Of a stretch of DNA of 64,000 nt, positions 57,256 through 64,000 are shown piece after piece. The stretch is taken from contig NC_009523.1 in NCBI RefSeq assembly GCF_000016665.1, positions 2,418,001 through 2,482,000 of the forward strand, given 5' to 3'. Below the pieces are notes generated by a model. The model was given only the letters and a program-made list of their open reading frames with translations, ran no database searches and was not told the DNA's origin. Numbering within the stretch: the stretch's first letter is position 1; each line of letters begins with the position of its first letter. Source of the stretch: Roseiflexus sp. RS-1 (GTDB lineage Bacteria > Chloroflexota > Chloroflexia > Chloroflexales > Roseiflexaceae). A program made the translations under genes and the position numbers.

Positions 57256-57391
57256 AAGCGGAGCACAGCGATGTTGCAGAAGAAACTCGCCGACCGCCTC
57301 GGCGAAGCTCTCCGCCTGCGCATCTACGACCTCGACTGCTCTTACCCGGCGGTCACACCACCACGACGAGCGCCAGATCGTTGACGTTGGT
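57256..57391. repeat. 136-bp direct repeat, copy B
   Basis: Matches 56108-56243. Its right part (57353-57391) is the coding end of the glycerate kinase gene; its left part is the 3' flank. Confidence 0.9.
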
Positions 57392-58729
57392 ATGGGTTGA
57401 TCCGGGTCGCAGCAGATCGCCCAGGGCATCGAAGAAGGGGTAGCTGTCGTTGCGCGCCAGTGCTGCGGCAACGTCGAGTCCCAGATCTCTGGCGCGCTGG
57501 AGGGTCGCGGCGCTGACCACCGCTCCCGCCGCGTCGGTCGGGCCATCGCCGCCATCGGTCGCCAGCGCGACCAGCAGCGCCCCCGGTGCAGCGGCGAGAT
57601 CGGCGACTGCGGCGAGCGCCAGTTCCTGGTTGCGCCCGCCGCGTCCGTCACCACGCAGGGTGACGGTGGTCTCGCCACCTGCGATGACGCATGCGGGGCG
57701 ACTGATCGGACGATTGTTGTCTGCGATCTCGCGGGCAATGGCTGCCAGGACCCGTCCAACGACCCGCGCCTCACCCTGTAGAAATGTCGTCAGGATCAAT
57801 GCGTTGAAACCTTCACGGTGCGCCGCTGCCAGTGCGGCTTCCGCCGCCAGACGGTTGCTGCCGATGATCAGGTTGCCGACCCGCGCCAGCGCCGGATCGC
57901 CTGGCTTGGGGGTCTCGGCGATCTCGCCGCGCACGCCGCTTTCCAGCCGCCTGAGAATAGCGACCGGAGTCTGGTGCAGGACGTTGTAGCGTTCAAGCAC
58001 GTCAAGTGCATCGGCAAAGGTTGTCGGGTCGGCGACGGTGGGACCGGAGGCGATAACGTCGAGCGGGTCGCCGACGACATCGGACAGCACGAGGGTGATG
58101 ACGGTTGCCGGCGCTGCCAGGCGCGCCAGCCCGCCGCCCTTCAGGGTGTCGAGGTGGCGACGAAGGGTGTTGATTTCGTTGATCGATGCGCCACATGCCA
58201 GCAACACCCCTGTCAGTTTTTGCATGTCGTCCAGGCTTATCCCCGGCGCCGGTCGTGTCAACAGCGCCGAGCCGCCGCCGGAGATCAACGCCAGCACCAG
58301 GTCGCGTTCGCCCAACTGCGTGAGCAGCGCGGCAATGCGTTCGCCGGCAGCGACGCCGCGCGTATCGGGGAGCGGATGACCGGCTTCGAGCAGCTCAACC
58401 TGCGGTTGCAGCGCCGCGACGTGGTCTGCCGTCAGGTGCCCTTCTTTGACGACGACTGTCCCACCGGTCAGGCGTTCACCGACGATCCCGGCGGCAGCGA
58501 CTGCCATTGGCGCCCCTGCCTTGCCGGCGCCAATGATCCAGACTCGATCAAATGCGCGGAGGTCGTATGTAACGTCTCCGGCAACCAGCGTTTCTCCCTC
58601 ACGACGCAGAAAGCGGCGGACCGCAGCGCCCGGCTCGACGGCGGCGATTGCTGCTGCCAGGATGCGCGTCACTGCCGCGCCATGCGGCAGTTCGCGCAGT
58701 GTCGCAGTCCACAAACGTTCCGGGTTCAT
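57353..58729 (-). CDS. Glycerate 2-kinase (MOFRL family)
   Basis: 458 residues of the GckA/TtuD class, phosphorylating D-glycerate to 2-phosphoglycerate. RVWIIGAGKAGAPMAVAA, GHPLPDTRGVAAGERI, LALISGGGSALLTRPAPGI and the C-terminal MOFRL domain with ATDGGDGPTDAAGAVV and SYPFFDALGDLL are clear. Its start overlaps the oligoendopeptidase gene by 4 bases. In a phototroph using the 3-hydroxypropionate cycle or photorespiratory glycerate it would return glycerate to central metabolism (inference). Confidence 0.93.
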   Translation of the reverse strand: MNPERLWTATLRELPHGAAVTRILAAAIAAVEPGAAVRRFLRREGETLVAGDVTYDLRAFDRVWIIGAGKAGAPMAVAAAGIVGERLTGGTVVVKEGHLTADHVAALQPQVELLEAGHPLPDTRGVAAGERIAALLTQLGERDLVLALISGGGSALLTRPAPGISLDDMQKLTGVLLACGASINEINTLRRHLDTLKGGGLARLAAPATVITLVLSDVVGDPLDVIASGPTVADPTTFADALDVLERYNVLHQTPVAILRRLESGVRGEIAETPKPGDPALARVGNLIIGSNRLAAEAALAAAHREGFNALILTTFLQGEARVVGRVLAAIAREIADNNRPISRPACVIAGGETTVTLRGDGRGGRNQELALAAVADLAAAPGALLVALATDGGDGPTDAAGAVVSAATLQRARDLGLDVAAALARNDSYPFFDALGDLLRPGSTHTNVNDLALVVVV

Positions 58730-60537
58730 GTCGCAACTGCCAGCGACTCGAAGCGATCAATATCGTAGCGAATGACCTCGAGACTGGCGCGCCAGAATGC
58801 GGGTGAGCGCAGATCGATCTCCATGCGCGCTGCCAGTTCGAGCGGGCTTGCCAGCCCGGTCGAAGCCAGCAGATCGTCGTAGCGCGCCTGAAAAGCGTCG
58901 GGCGCACGCTGATAGGCGGCATACAGCCCCAACCCGAACAGCAAGCCGAACATGTAAGGGTAATTGTAGAAGGAAAAGCCGCTGCTGTAGTAGTGCCCCT
59001 TGACCGCCCACATAAATGGATGCAATGTTTGTTCATCGAGCGCATCGCCATACGTTTGTTTCTGCGCGTCGATCATCAGCACGCACAACTCGGCGACCGA
59101 CAGATCGCGCGTGGCGCGTTGTTCGAACAGCGCGGTTTCAAACAGGAAGCGTGACGTAATATCAACCACCACCTGACACGCGCCGCTGAGGAACGCCTCG
59201 AGGATTTCGAGCGTCTCATCGCGGCTGGCGTCCTGGAGCGCCGCATTGCGCACAATCGTCTCACAGAAAATGCTCGCCGTTTCTGCCAGGGTCATCGGCG
59301 TATCACGGTTGAGCATCGTCTGCTGCGCCAGGTTGAGGTTGTGGTAGCCATGCCCGAGTTCGTGCGCCAGCGTAAACATGCTGTCCGCTGTGGGATCGTG
59401 GTTCAGCAGAATGCGCGACTCATCGCGGCGGAGCGACATACAGAACGCGCCGCCGACTTTTCCTGCGCGCGGTTCGGCGTCGATCCAGCGTTCGCGGAAT
59501 GCGCGCGCAGCAAAATCGCCCATGCGCGTCGAGTAGCGCGTGAACTGCGCCACGATAAACGCCTCTGCATCGCTGAAGCGCCAGCTGCGTCCACCGCTGC
59601 CGACCGGGGCGAAGAGATCGTACCAGGCGAGGCGTTCAAGACCGAGGAGCCTGGCTTTGGCGCGCAGGTAGCGCCGAAAATCGGGAAAGAACTCGCGCGC
59701 TGTGGTCATCATGGCATCGAGCGTGGCGCGGTCGATGCCATTGTCGAACAGCGATGCCTCGAGCGGCGATTCCCACCGACGACGGCGACTGAGGGTGAGC
59801 ACCTGCCCTTTGATGCTGTTGAGCGCGGATGCGAGCGGCAACGCTGCGCGTTCCCAGGCTGCGAGTTCCGCCTCGTGCGCGCTGCGGCGCACTGCCCGGT
59901 CCGGGTCGCGCGCCAGATTGCGCACCTGACTCATCGGCAGTTCGACTGTCTGCCCCTCGCGTTCGATGGGCACAAGTATCTGCGACGTCAGATTCTGGTA
60001 CATACGTGCCCAGGCAATACCGCCCGACAGGTCCAGTTCTGCGGCAAGTTCCTCTTCGGCAGGCGACATCAGGTGACGCGCCTCTTCGGCGGCGCGGCGC
60101 ACCAGATAGGCGTGATCACGCGCGATAGTCGAGCGCTGGATCAACGTTTCGACATCCAACCCGCCAAGCCAGGCGGTCAATCGCCGCAACAGTTTTGTTA
60201 GCCGAACCCCTTCCCGCATCAGCATGCTGAACGTTGCCTGCGCCTGATCGTTCCGTGAGTCGGTTGCCACGAAACTGTAGACATAGGCGCGCTGGGTGGA
60301 GAACTGTTCGAGCAGTTCGTTCAGCGCCGGAACAACCGTTTCGAATGCGGCGACAGCAGCGTCATCGGTCGATTGCCGGTCGCGCCTGTTAATTCCCAGA
60401 CGGTCGAACAGCGAGGTCATCGTGTCGAACGCCTGACGTGTCGCCGTAAGGTCGTGGTTGAACTCCGGCGAATCGAGCGCGGGATAGACGACCGTCATAT
60501 CCCAATGAGGCAGTGGTTCACTGACTGATAGTGTCAT
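58726..60537 (-). CDS. Oligoendopeptidase F, M3 family
   Basis: 603 residues, normal length. Zinc motif FTLAHELGHGYHNLN (about residue 390) with the downstream Glu ligand in LAETASIFCETI. The C-terminal SGFSFYNYPYMFGLLFGLGLY block is typical (core YNYPYMFGLLFG). A cytoplasmic metallopeptidase for short peptides. Overlaps glycerate kinase by 4 bases; the two are cotranscribed without an evident functional tie. Confidence 0.94.
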   Translation of the reverse strand: MTLSVSEPLPHWDMTVVYPALDSPEFNHDLTATRQAFDTMTSLFDRLGINRRDRQSTDDAAVAAFETVVPALNELLEQFSTQRAYVYSFVATDSRNDQAQATFSMLMREGVRLTKLLRRLTAWLGGLDVETLIQRSTIARDHAYLVRRAAEEARHLMSPAEEELAAELDLSGGIAWARMYQNLTSQILVPIEREGQTVELPMSQVRNLARDPDRAVRRSAHEAELAAWERAALPLASALNSIKGQVLTLSRRRRWESPLEASLFDNGIDRATLDAMMTTAREFFPDFRRYLRAKARLLGLERLAWYDLFAPVGSGGRSWRFSDAEAFIVAQFTRYSTRMGDFAARAFRERWIDAEPRAGKVGGAFCMSLRRDESRILLNHDPTADSMFTLAHELGHGYHNLNLAQQTMLNRDTPMTLAETASIFCETIVRNAALQDASRDETLEILEAFLSGACQVVVDITSRFLFETALFEQRATRDLSVAELCVLMIDAQKQTYGDALDEQTLHPFMWAVKGHYYSSGFSFYNYPYMFGLLFGLGLYAAYQRAPDAFQARYDDLLASTGLASPLELAARMEIDLRSPAFWRASLEVIRYDIDRFESLAVAT

Positions 60538-60660
60538 CGGTCTTTCCTTCGGTTTTCAGCGCCATTGCCAGGCGCGATACGGGCGACTCAGAGCGTGTCG
60601 CATTTCTGCTCCACCGGCGTGGGGAGGCAATGCTGTCCGTCGTATAGTCGAACATTAGTA

Positions 60661-61914
60661 TCAGGGGACTGCCGAAGCGCCAGAGGCGCGTTCAAGGAAG
60701 CGCAGGTGGCGGAAGGTCTGAAAGAATGTCAGATTCTGGACGTTGATCGCTTCCGGTGAAAGGGTTTGCATCACCGCAACCAGGTGATGGAATGCCTGGT
60801 TGAGGCAATGGTCGAGTTGATCGGCGGGTGCGCCATGCGCGCGCAGGCGTCGAAACTCCGGTTCCCAGGGAATGCTGCACGTATCGCGTGCGGCAACGCC
60901 GATCAGATCGGGAACCACGGCGCTATGGCGCAACCAGTTCAGCCCAAGGCAGAACGTCACTGCCGGGCATGGCGCCCGTTCGAGCGCCAGTTTCAGCAGT
61001 TCCGCCTGATGACCAACCGCGAGCACAAGGAGCGCCACATCGTCGGCGCGGAGATCTTCGGGGCGACGTACCGGTATCTCGAGCAGCATTGCCAGCGCAC
61101 GCGCCAGCGGTTCCGTCAGGCGATCAAGGGGAACGACACAACTCAGGCGCCAGTGCTGCCAGCGGGCCAGGCGGGTCAGGCGATAGAGCGTGACGGCAAT
61201 ATCGGGGTACGTGAAGTGGAAGTCGGCGAACTCATGGGAACTGCGTCCGTCATCGTGCGTCGAACCCAGGTACGCTGCGCCATGATCGGCATAGAAGCGT
61301 TCTCTGATCGAATGGACGACGCCGATCTCGCGGTAACGCGCCACTGCCTGCACATACATCATAATACGGAGCCGATCGATGTCGCGGAGCGCATACCGGA
61401 GCGCGGTGTGCAGCGCCATTTCGGCATCATCATACGCGCCGAGGCGCAGATGACAGCGCCCGATGAGCGTATGGATGCTGCTGTCATTCGGATAGCGCTG
61501 GCGGGTGATCTGGAGATGATAGAGTGCGGCGTAATCATCGCCTTTCAGGAAATGCGCCAGCCCGAGTTGATAGTGGACGGCAGGATCGTCGGCATCGAGA
61601 GTCAGACATTGCAACAGCGCATCAATGGCTTCATCGTATCTGCCGAGTTCGATCAGCACGCAACCAATGTTGAAGTGCGCCAGAAATCCACCCTCCAGAT
61701 TGGCAACGATGCGAAACTCTTCAGCTGCCTTCGCCAGCAGGCCGTGCCGGTGATAGTAGTTGCCAAGAGCGTCGTGCGCCTCTGCCAGATGCGGGTTATG
61801 CTCTAGCGCGCGGCGATACTCTTCCACCGCTTCTTCGACGCGGTTCGCCTGTTCGAGCACCAGGCCCCGCTGAAAGTGGACAATCGCCTCGTCGTGTTGC
61901 GGCTCGCTGAGCAT
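60661..61914 (-). CDS. TPR-repeat protein
   Basis: 417 residues. At least five TPR units fill residues 8-185 (AIVHFQRGLVLEQANRVEEA, AHDALGNYYHRHGLLAKAA, AHFNIGCVLIELGRYDEAI, VHYQLGLAHFLKGDDYAAL). The C-terminal 220 residues have no recognised domain but look globular. Probably a protein-interaction scaffold. Confidence 0.8.
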   Translation of the reverse strand: MLSEPQHDEAIVHFQRGLVLEQANRVEEAVEEYRRALEHNPHLAEAHDALGNYYHRHGLLAKAAEEFRIVANLEGGFLAHFNIGCVLIELGRYDEAIDALLQCLTLDADDPAVHYQLGLAHFLKGDDYAALYHLQITRQRYPNDSSIHTLIGRCHLRLGAYDDAEMALHTALRYALRDIDRLRIMMYVQAVARYREIGVVHSIRERFYADHGAAYLGSTHDDGRSSHEFADFHFTYPDIAVTLYRLTRLARWQHWRLSCVVPLDRLTEPLARALAMLLEIPVRRPEDLRADDVALLVLAVGHQAELLKLALERAPCPAVTFCLGLNWLRHSAVVPDLIGVAARDTCSIPWEPEFRRLRAHGAPADQLDHCLNQAFHHLVAVMQTLSPEAINVQNLTFFQTFRHLRFLERASGASAVP

Positions 61915-61984
61915 AGCCGGTTCTCCTTCAGTTGGGCCGCGCAGGGATCGTATGGCTTCTCACCAATTTCTCAGAATTATAACA

Positions 61985-62320
61985 TACAAGAACCAGGAAC
62001 CAGGAACTGAAAACCAGGAACTGAGAACTGAGAACTGATAGCCGATAGCCGATAGCCGAGAACTGATAGCCGATAGCCGATAGCCGAGAACTGATAGCCG
62101 ATAGCCGAGAACTGATAGCCGATAGCTGATAGCCGAGAACTGATAGCCGATAGCTGATAGCCGATAGCCGATAGCCGAGAACTGAGAACCGTTCAACCTT
62201 CAACCTTCAACTCCCGACCTTCAACCTTCAACCCCCGACCTTCAACCTTCAACCCCCGACCTTCAACCTTCAACCCCCGACCTTCAACCCCCAATCTTCA
62301 ACCTCCAACCTCCAACCTAC
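61985..62320. repeat. Large heptanucleotide repeat block
   Basis: Three 7-bp families in series: GAACCAG/GAGAACT (about 61988-62035), GATAGCC interspersed with GAGAACT (about 62036-62188), and AACCTTC/AACCCCC-GACCTTC (about 62189-62315). The strict 7-bp step is kept across family changes. Open frames here are artefacts. Confidence 0.9.
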
Positions 62321-62344
62321 CGTTCGCTCATTTTTCTGACGGAT

Positions 62345-62423
62345 GGCTTCCTGATGCGATTCGCAACTTAACAAATAACAACCTGGCTGCGAGAACGCCC
62401 CCGTTCTATGGCATCAGGAAGCC
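62345..62423. repeat. 13-bp perfect inverted repeat, 53-bp loop
   Basis: GGCTTCCTGATGC (62345-62357) and GCATCAGGAAGCC (62411-62423). Downstream of rph on the minus strand; either a small mobile remnant or a transcript-end structure. Confidence 0.7.
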
Positions 62424-62464
62424 TTGCATGAAAACAAGCGAACCGAGGGTCCAACCTTCAACTT

Positions 62465-63202
62465 TCAACCTTCAACCGATCCTCCCGCCACCGGCGCCAG
62501 TGCAGCGCGCTGGATTGCCAGCAGGCGGCGAATGCCATCGGTTGCAAGATCGATCAGGGCGTCGAACTCTGCGCGACTGACGGCGCGCGCCTCTGCTGTC
62601 GATTGCACCTCGACAATCGCGCCGTCGTCGGTCAGCACCAGGTTGCAATCCATATCGGCGACGCTATCTTCGCTGTAGTCGAGATCGAGCAAGGCGCAGC
62701 CTGCGACATACCCGGCGCTGACGGCAGCCACAGCGCGTTGCAGCGGATTGGACGCCAGTCGTCCTTCGGCGGTCAGGCGGTGCAGCGCCAGCGCCAGCGC
62801 CACATACCCGCCGGTGATCGACGCCGTGCGCGTACCGCCATCCGCCTGAAGCACATCACAGTCAACCGTCACCGTGAACCCGTCGAGCGCCTCGAGTGAA
62901 ACCGCAGCGCGCAGCGCACGTCCGATCAGGCGCTGGATCTCCTGGGTACGCCCTGAGACGCCGTTGCGTTCGCGGCGGGTGCGTTGTGCCGTTGAACGCG
63001 GCAACAGTGCGTATTCGCCAGTGACCCAACCGCGCTGCTGGCCACGCAGCCACTGTGGCACACCCTCTTCGACGCTGGCAGTGCACAGCACACGCGTATT
63101 CCCCATTTCGATCAGCGCCGATCCCTCGGCATAGCCATACGTGTCAATCGTGATCCGAACCGGACGCAGGTCAGCAGGCGCCCGTCCATCGTTACGAACC
63201 AT
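62465..63202 (-). CDS. rph: Ribonuclease PH
   Basis: 245 residues. RNDGRAPADLRPVRITIDTY, GNTRVLCTASVEEGVPQW, RNGVSGRTQEIQRLIGRALR and DCDVLQADGGTRTASITGGY are hallmarks (phosphate-binding Arg/Gly and catalytic Asp residues). A phosphate-dependent 3'-5' exonuclease trimming tRNA precursors. A heptamer-derived AACCTTC run touches its 3' end. Confidence 0.96.
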   Translation of the reverse strand: MVRNDGRAPADLRPVRITIDTYGYAEGSALIEMGNTRVLCTASVEEGVPQWLRGQQRGWVTGEYALLPRSTAQRTRRERNGVSGRTQEIQRLIGRALRAAVSLEALDGFTVTVDCDVLQADGGTRTASITGGYVALALALHRLTAEGRLASNPLQRAVAAVSAGYVAGCALLDLDYSEDSVADMDCNLVLTDDGAIVEVQSTAEARAVSRAEFDALIDLATDGIRRLLAIQRAALAPVAGGSVEG

Positions 63203-63278
63203 ACAAACTCCTGTGAACCGTCGATGGTATAATCAATGTTGTGCAAGATTTCACGTTTGATGTTAACAGGAGCTGCCA

Positions 63279-63827
63279 ATGACGACTGCCCCTCCACGTG
63301 TTCCCTTCAGCGCAACGCTGCGCGATGGGCGAACAGTCACGATCCGTCTGCTGGAAGCCGGTGACAACGAACGGCTGATTGCACTTGGTGCGGCATTGCC
63401 GCAGAATGACTGGTTGCATGCCGAGAATGATCTCCGTAGCCCGGATATGGTTGCGCGCCTGGTCAATGCGCGCGACGCCGAGCACTGGCGTCAGATCGTC
63501 GCAGTTGCGCCAGACGGCGCGATTGTGGCATACGCATCGGCGCGCCTGCTGCCGTCTCGTTCCAGCCACGTGGCGGATATTCAGTTGATCGTGGGTGAAG
63601 CATGGCGTCGCTGTGGGTTGGGTACCGTCATGGCGGGTGAAATTGTCGCTCATGCACGTAAACTCGGAGCGGCAAAAGTGTTTGTCGATATGGTCGAGGA
63701 ACAAACAGCCGGGCAGGCCATCTTCACCCGTCTGGGATTCAAACTTGAAGGGCGGCTCGTGAATCACATCCGTGATCGCCAGGGGAACCTGCACAATCTG
63801 GTTGTCCTGGCGTATCACGTCGAGTGA
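63279..63827 (+). CDS. GNAT-family N-acetyltransferase
   Basis: 182 residues. The acetyl-CoA pyrophosphate loop is VGEAWRRCGLGTVMAGEIV (Q/R-x-x-G-x-G/A form RRCGLG). KVFVDMVEEQTAGQAIFTRLGFKLEG is the standard C-terminal strand-helix (core GQAIFTRLGF). A TATAAT at 63226-63231 lies 48 bases upstream. Substrate unknown. Confidence 0.9.
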   Translation: MTTAPPRVPFSATLRDGRTVTIRLLEAGDNERLIALGAALPQNDWLHAENDLRSPDMVARLVNARDAEHWRQIVAVAPDGAIVAYASARLLPSRSSHVADIQLIVGEAWRRCGLGTVMAGEIVAHARKLGAAKVFVDMVEEQTAGQAIFTRLGFKLEGRLVNHIRDRQGNLHNLVVLAYHVE

Positions 63828-63881
63828 TCGTGGAGTATCAAGCGTTTCCCGATACGCACGCCATCCTGTATGGGCGACATC

Positions 63882-63910
63882 CGGCGCCCAACGCTGTGCG
63901 GAGCGCCGGA
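63882..63910. terminator. Possible bidirectional hairpin
   Basis: CCGGCGC (63882-63888) and GCGCCGG (63904-63910) are inverted between two converging frames. There is no clear T run, so function is uncertain. Confidence 0.35.
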
Positions 63911-63929
63911 CGTCGCGTCCAACGCTGTT

Positions 63930-64000
63930 CTATCCTTCCAGAGTTGACAGGTCGCCAGGGTCCTGCCCCAGTGCCTGCGCCTTGAGCACGCGCCGCATGA
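63930..64000 (-). CDS. Possible C-terminus of a gene running off the window
   Basis: The minus strand from the right edge reads RRVLKAQALGQDPGDLSTLEG then TAG at 63930. The composition looks like a genuine protein end, but only about 22 codons are visible and no family can be named. Confidence 0.35.
   Translation of the reverse strand, partial: MRRVLKAQALGQDPGDLSTLEG

Overview
The window looks like a stretch of a thermophilic filamentous anoxygenic phototroph of the Chloroflexota, most likely Roseiflexus. This is inferred from the high G+C, the protein flavour, the SbtA-type transporter, the long attenuated ilv/leu operon and the repeat-rich intergenic DNA; nothing in the window names the species. 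About 50 credible protein genes are present. I saw no rRNA or tRNA genes and no cas genes.

Layout. 1-6.6 kb: housekeeping genes (end of a YtcJ-type amidohydrolase, a TPR/zinc-ribbon membrane protein, aroC, acetoacetyl-CoA synthetase, a P-loop kinase, a CheY-like receiver). 6.65-9.4 kb: repeat and mobile DNA: hairpin tandem repeats, an 80-bp palindromic element, and a degenerate IS701-like insertion sequence with perfect 18-bp inverted ends. 9.39-18.73 kb: a very large CRISPR array with 125 canonical 37-bp repeats plus two divergent copies at one end. Three independent signs (repeat 3' end, degenerate end, promoter position) say it is transcribed on the minus strand from a leader at 18.73-18.86 kb.

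19.0-33.1 kb: one long minus-strand branched-chain amino acid operon, read ilvB-ilvH-ilvC-leuA-pheA-cimA-ilvE-leuC-leuD-yqhA-leuB. It is preceded by a consensus promoter, a 23-codon leader peptide in which 12 residues are Leu/Ile/Val, and mutually exclusive antiterminator and terminator stems. That is a textbook ribosome-mediated attenuator. Six ~171-bp hairpin-rich tandem repeats separate leuC from leuD. Upstream, a homoserine dehydrogenase and a threonine-dehydratase-like gene supply the threonine route to 2-oxobutyrate, while cimA supplies the pyruvate route.

35.5-54 kb: R2-like oxidase with a LysR regulator, truncated cation exchanger, CoA-binding protein, AGE-type sugar epimerase, WecG/TagA glycosyltransferase, aspS with a consensus promoter, cobalamin adenosyltransferase, a 16S rRNA methyltransferase of the aminoglycoside-resistance (Rmt/FmrO) type, HtpX protease, a NarL-type two-component pair, an SbtA-like bicarbonate transporter, a methyltransferase, tRNA-guanine transglycosylase, and a secreted alkaline-phosphatase-like protein lacking the usual zinc-ligand histidines. 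54-57.4 kb: cinA followed by a small accessory island (nuclease fragment, DUF4160/DUF2442 pair, Phd/VapC pair) with a 136-bp direct duplication of the 3' end of the glycerate kinase gene. 57.3-64 kb: glycerate 2-kinase, oligoendopeptidase F, a TPR protein, heptanucleotide repeats, RNase PH and a GNAT acetyltransferase.

Intergenic DNA is unusually rich in short repeats (heptamer arrays, GGCATGCC palindromes, inverted-repeat elements), many found at two or more places in the window.
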